Shown here: positions 61,567 through 64,000 of the stretch, piece after piece
Layout of the letters: every line of letters starts with the position of its first letter
Numbering within the stretch: position 1 is the first letter of the stretch
Origin: Bacteroidaceae bacterium
Lineage (GTDB): Bacteria > Bacteroidota > Bacteroidia > Bacteroidales > Bacteroidaceae
Direction: 5' to 3'
Assembly (NCBI GenBank): GCA_902362375.1
Contig: CABIVS010000003.1
Location: 600,060 to 664,059, forward strand
DNA: 64,000 nucleotides
Made by a program: the position numbers and the translations under genes
Notes under the pieces: generated by a model
Told to the model about the DNA's origin: nothing
The model's database searches: none
The model's input: the letters and a program-made list of their open reading frames with translations, nothing else

Positions 61567-62727
61567 ATGAAGGGAATATTTCCAATCGATAAATTCCGCA
61601 CTTTGCAGACACCTTTCTATTATTACGATACCAAAGTGCTGCGTGATACATTGTCGGCTATTAACCATGAGGTTGCCAAATATCCTAATTATTCAGTGCA
61701 TTACGCTGTCAAAGCAAATGCCAACCCGAAAGTACTTACTATCATCCGTGAGAGCGGAATGGGAGTCGATTGTGTGAGCGGTGGAGAAATCCGCGCCGCT
61801 ATCCGTGCAGGATTCCCGGCCAATAAAGTCGTTTTTGCAGGAGTAGGTAAAGCGGACTGGGAAATCAACCTCGGGCTGGAGTACGGAATCTTCTGTTTCA
61901 ATGTAGAGTCTATTCCCGAACTGGAAGTAATCAATGAATTGGCTGCTGCTCAAAATAAGGTGGCTAATGTTGCTTTCCGTATCAATCCGGATGTAGGCGC
62001 ACATACTCACGCAAATATCACTACCGGTTTGGCAGAAAACAAATTCGGTATCAGTATGCAGGATATGGACAAGGTGATAGATGTGGCACAGGAGATGAAA
62101 AACGTAAAGTTTATCGGCCTTCACTTCCACATTGGTTCGCAGATTCTGGATATGGGCGATTTTGTAGCTCTCTGTAATCGTGTTAATGAATTACAGGATA
62201 AATTGGAAGCTCGCAGAATTCTGGTAGAACATATTAACGTAGGAGGTGGTTTGGGTATTGACTATGGACATCCCAACCGTCAGGCTATCCCGAACTTCAA
62301 AGACTATTTTGCTACCTATGCCGGGCAACTGAAATTGCGTCCTTATCAGACGTTACATTTTGAATTGGGGCGTGCTGTTGTAGGACAGTGCGGTTCCTTA
62401 ATTTCTAAAGTTCTGTATGTAAAACAAGGTGCTCGGAAGAAATTTGCCATCTTGGATGCTGGCATGACCGATCTTATCCGTCCGGCTCTGTATCAGGCAT
62501 TCCATAAAATGGAAAATATTACTTCCGAAGAACCATTGGAAGCATACGACGTGGTAGGACCGATCTGTGAATCGTCGGATGTTTTCGGAAAAGCGATTGA
62601 CCTGAACAAAGTGAAGCGTGGTGACTTGATAGCCCTTCGCTCTGCCGGTGCTTATGGTGAAATAATGGCTTCCGGATATAACTGCCGTGAACTGCCGAAA
62701 GGATATACCTCTGACGAACTGGTGTAA
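61567..62727 (+). CDS. lysA: Diaminopimelate decarboxylase
   Basis: A 386-aa fold-type-III PLP enzyme. PLP lysine in HYAVKANANPKVL, VDCVSGGEIRAA, FHIGSQI, NVGGGLGIDYG, EPGR-equivalent ELGRAVVGQCG, and the partner-chain Cys in GPICESSDVF. Converts meso-diaminopimelate to lysine. Confidence 0.96.
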   Translation: MKGIFPIDKFRTLQTPFYYYDTKVLRDTLSAINHEVAKYPNYSVHYAVKANANPKVLTIIRESGMGVDCVSGGEIRAAIRAGFPANKVVFAGVGKADWEINLGLEYGIFCFNVESIPELEVINELAAAQNKVANVAFRINPDVGAHTHANITTGLAENKFGISMQDMDKVIDVAQEMKNVKFIGLHFHIGSQILDMGDFVALCNRVNELQDKLEARRILVEHINVGGGLGIDYGHPNRQAIPNFKDYFATYAGQLKLRPYQTLHFELGRAVVGQCGSLISKVLYVKQGARKKFAILDAGMTDLIRPALYQAFHKMENITSEEPLEAYDVVGPICESSDVFGKAIDLNKVKRGDLIALRSAGAYGEIMASGYNCRELPKGYTSDELV

Positions 62728-62810
62728 GTAAAAAGTGAACCGCTACAATCAAAGTGTGAATGTAGTTTAAAAATGTAGGGTGCGTGGAACAATTTTAACT
62801 GAAAGCTTGT

Positions 62811-62818
62811 TATTTTTG
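62811..62818 (+). promoter_or_regulatory. -7 element of the ferritin gene
   Basis: TATTTTTG matches TAnnTTTG. It lies 50 bp before ATG 62869 and rules out the ATG at 62821 as start. Confidence 0.6.
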
Positions 62819-62868
62819 TAATGAGTTCAAAAAGAAACTACATTAACAACTTAATAAAAAATACGATT

Positions 62869-63348
62869 ATGATTTCAGAAAAATTACAGAATGCAATTAA
62901 CGAACAGATTACTGCTGAAATATGGTCTGCTAACCTGTATTTAGCAATGTCTTTCTATTTCGAGAGAGAAGGTTTCAGTGGATTTGCTCATTGGATGAAA
63001 AAGCAATCTCAAGAAGAAATGGGACATGCTTATGCCATGGCAGATTATATTATCAAGCGTGGAGGAGCTGCTAAAGTTGATAAAATAGATGTTGTTCCTA
63101 ACGGATGGGGTACTCCTTTGGAAGTATTCGAACACGTTTACAAACATGAATGTCATGTTTCTCAATTGGTAGACAAGCTGGTAGACGTAGCTGCTGCTGA
63201 AAAGGATAAAGCGACACAGGATTTCTTGTGGGGATTTGTTCGTGAACAAGTAGAAGAAGAAGCTACAGCACAAGGCATTGTTGACAAGATCAAGAAAGCC
63301 GGTGATACCGGAATTTTCTTTGTAGACTCACAATTGGGACAGCGTTAA
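62869..63348 (+). CDS. ftnA: Ferritin
   Basis: A 159-aa non-haem ferritin; ATG 62869 (MISEKLQNAINEQITAEIWSAN, in parts) used because the longer frame begins at the promoter. Ferroxidase residues: Glu in NEQITAEIW, ExxH in SQEEMGHAYAMAD, Glu in FVREQVEEEATA. Stores iron and limits oxygen damage; 24-mer in the cytoplasm. Single gene with its own terminator. Confidence 0.97.
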   Translation: MISEKLQNAINEQITAEIWSANLYLAMSFYFEREGFSGFAHWMKKQSQEEMGHAYAMADYIIKRGGAAKVDKIDVVPNGWGTPLEVFEHVYKHECHVSQLVDKLVDVAAAEKDKATQDFLWGFVREQVEEEATAQGIVDKIKKAGDTGIFFVDSQLGQR

Positions 63349-63385
63349 TGATGCTACTCTGAAAATAGTTCTTTAATATATTATA

Positions 63386-63425
63386 GAAGCTGCCTGAATT
63401 CCAGTTCGGGCAGCTTCTTTTTTTT
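63386..63425 (+). terminator. Terminator of the ferritin gene
   Basis: GAAGCTGCCTGAA pairs with TTCGGGCAGCTTC (63386-63398 with 63405-63417, one G-T pair), followed by eight T. Confidence 0.9.
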
Positions 63426-63431
63426 CACTTA

Positions 63432-63463
63432 TTTGGCTTATGTTCGAAAATAAACTACCTTTG
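63432..63463 (+). promoter_or_regulatory. Consensus promoter for the partial gene at the right edge
   Basis: TTTG (63432-63435) and TACCTTTG (63456-63463) with 20-bp spacing. Confidence 0.72.
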
Positions 63464-63502
63464 TATTACGAGTCAGAGAGAAATTAATCCCGGTTATTAT
63501 AA

Positions 63503-64000
63503 ATGAATGGTTTGAACAGAGGAATTATAAGATTGCTCCTTTTATCTTTATTGCTCCTTTTAGGGGTGAGTAGTTGTTCTCAAAAAGAGGAACGACGTAT
63601 TTTAGTTGTCCACTCTTATGAGGAAACTTATGCAGCTTATCCGGAATTTAACCGGATGATAGCGGAGCAATTTGAAAAAGAGAAAATTGATGCTGATATT
63701 CGTACCGTTTATTTAGACTGTGAATCTTATTGGGAGGAACCGGAACTGGAACGGATGCGCTTTCTGGTTGATTCCGTTTCGAGAGACTGGCGACCGGAAG
63801 TGATTCTGGTGAATGAAGACCAAGCCACTTATTCATTGATGAAATGTGGAATTCAGTTGGCGAAAGAAGTGCCTGTGGTTTTTGGTGGTGTCAATTATCC
63901 GAATTGGGGATTGTTGAAACATCATCCCAACGTGACAGGTTTTCATGACAAGATAGCCTTTAATGAGAATATCAGTGTGGCAAAAGAGCTCTTCGGTGAG
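63503..64000 (+). CDS. Sensor-like exported protein, N-terminal part
   Basis: The gene runs off the window after 166 codons. Signal peptide with lipobox-like SSC (Cys25). The visible part is a periplasmic-binding-protein-like domain: RRILVVHSYEETYAAYPEFN, RPEVILVNEDQATYSLMKCG, VPVVFGGVNYPNW, NVTGFHDKIAFNENISVAKEL. This resembles the ABC-substrate-binding-type sensor found at the front of Bacteroides histidine kinases, so a two-component or hybrid receptor is likely, but the kinase part is not seen. Confidence 0.65.
   Translation, partial: MNGLNRGIIRLLLLSLLLLLGVSSCSQKEERRILVVHSYEETYAAYPEFNRMIAEQFEKEKIDADIRTVYLDCESYWEEPELERMRFLVDSVSRDWRPEVILVNEDQATYSLMKCGIQLAKEVPVVFGGVNYPNWGLLKHHPNVTGFHDKIAFNENISVAKELFGE

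Noticed and set aside
1..64000. CRISPR array or prophage
   Set aside because: No regularly spaced repeats of 25-40 bp, no cas, portal, terminase or integrase genes seen.

Overview
The window looks like chromosome from a gut Bacteroides (Bacteroidota). The signs are SusD/SusE-type surface lipoproteins, lipoboxes, the -33 TTTG / -7 TAnnTTTG promoter signature in front of many genes, a monofunctional aspartate kinase, HisIE, and genes with almost no Shine-Dalgarno. Coding density is normal, genes lie mostly on the + strand, and there is one tRNA (Asp). No rRNA, CRISPR array or intact transposase was found.

Layout. 1-8244: end of a polysaccharide-utilisation locus (partial SusD, SusE/F-like lipoprotein, GH2 beta-mannosidase, unknown 697-aa lipoprotein, DUF4380-like lipoprotein). 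8254-11483: His-rich, metal-linked operon (small membrane protein, TonB receptor, DUF4625-like lipoprotein). 11497-17092: nitrite ammonification operon nrfHA with ResB/CcsA haem-attachment proteins and an outer-membrane porin, next to a Crp/Fnr regulator. 17955-24698: iron-sulfur flavoprotein, MBL hydrolase, tricorn-type protease, YczE-like membrane protein, AraC. 24766-30776: DXS-like enzyme, a frameshifted winged-helix gene, and an operon of alpha/beta hydrolase, cyclophilin-like lipoprotein, DUF3737 and PatB/MalY. 31070-38187: OmpA protein, then a tight five-gene STM4015-STM4011-type cluster (WGR/LRR, ATP-grasp, phosphatase-fold, two radical SAM proteins, the last fused to a HAD phosphatase). 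38258-41896: MATE pump behind an attenuator-like leader, with Crp and AraC regulators. 42692-50876: two paralogous AraC/flavodoxin/aldo-keto-reductase modules, one decayed. 50966-55052: AT-rich stretch between a tRNA-Asp gene and a 13-bp copy of its 3' end (candidate island carrying a DUF488 gene pair, AraC and an aldo-keto reductase). 55534-64000: housekeeping genes purU, hisH-A-F-IE, ftsE, lysC, lysA, ferritin and the start of a sensor-like lipoprotein.

How it fits together. The strongest unexplained signal is regulatory. Four separate promoters (before 18078, 27143, 43816 and 47179) carry a TCWGTAAWTY box exactly 28 bp upstream of the -7 element, with a second copy or weaker match 21 bp further up. 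Two of these promoters lie divergently from close AraC paralogues, so the window appears to hold a dispersed redox/detoxification regulon: flavodoxins, hydrolase, ABM monooxygenase and CMD-cupin. Other leads are the STM401x cluster with its two domain fusions, the tRNA-Asp island with the DUF488 pair, and the terminator/antiterminator leader before the MATE pump.

Family names come from reading motifs by eye. No database search was run.
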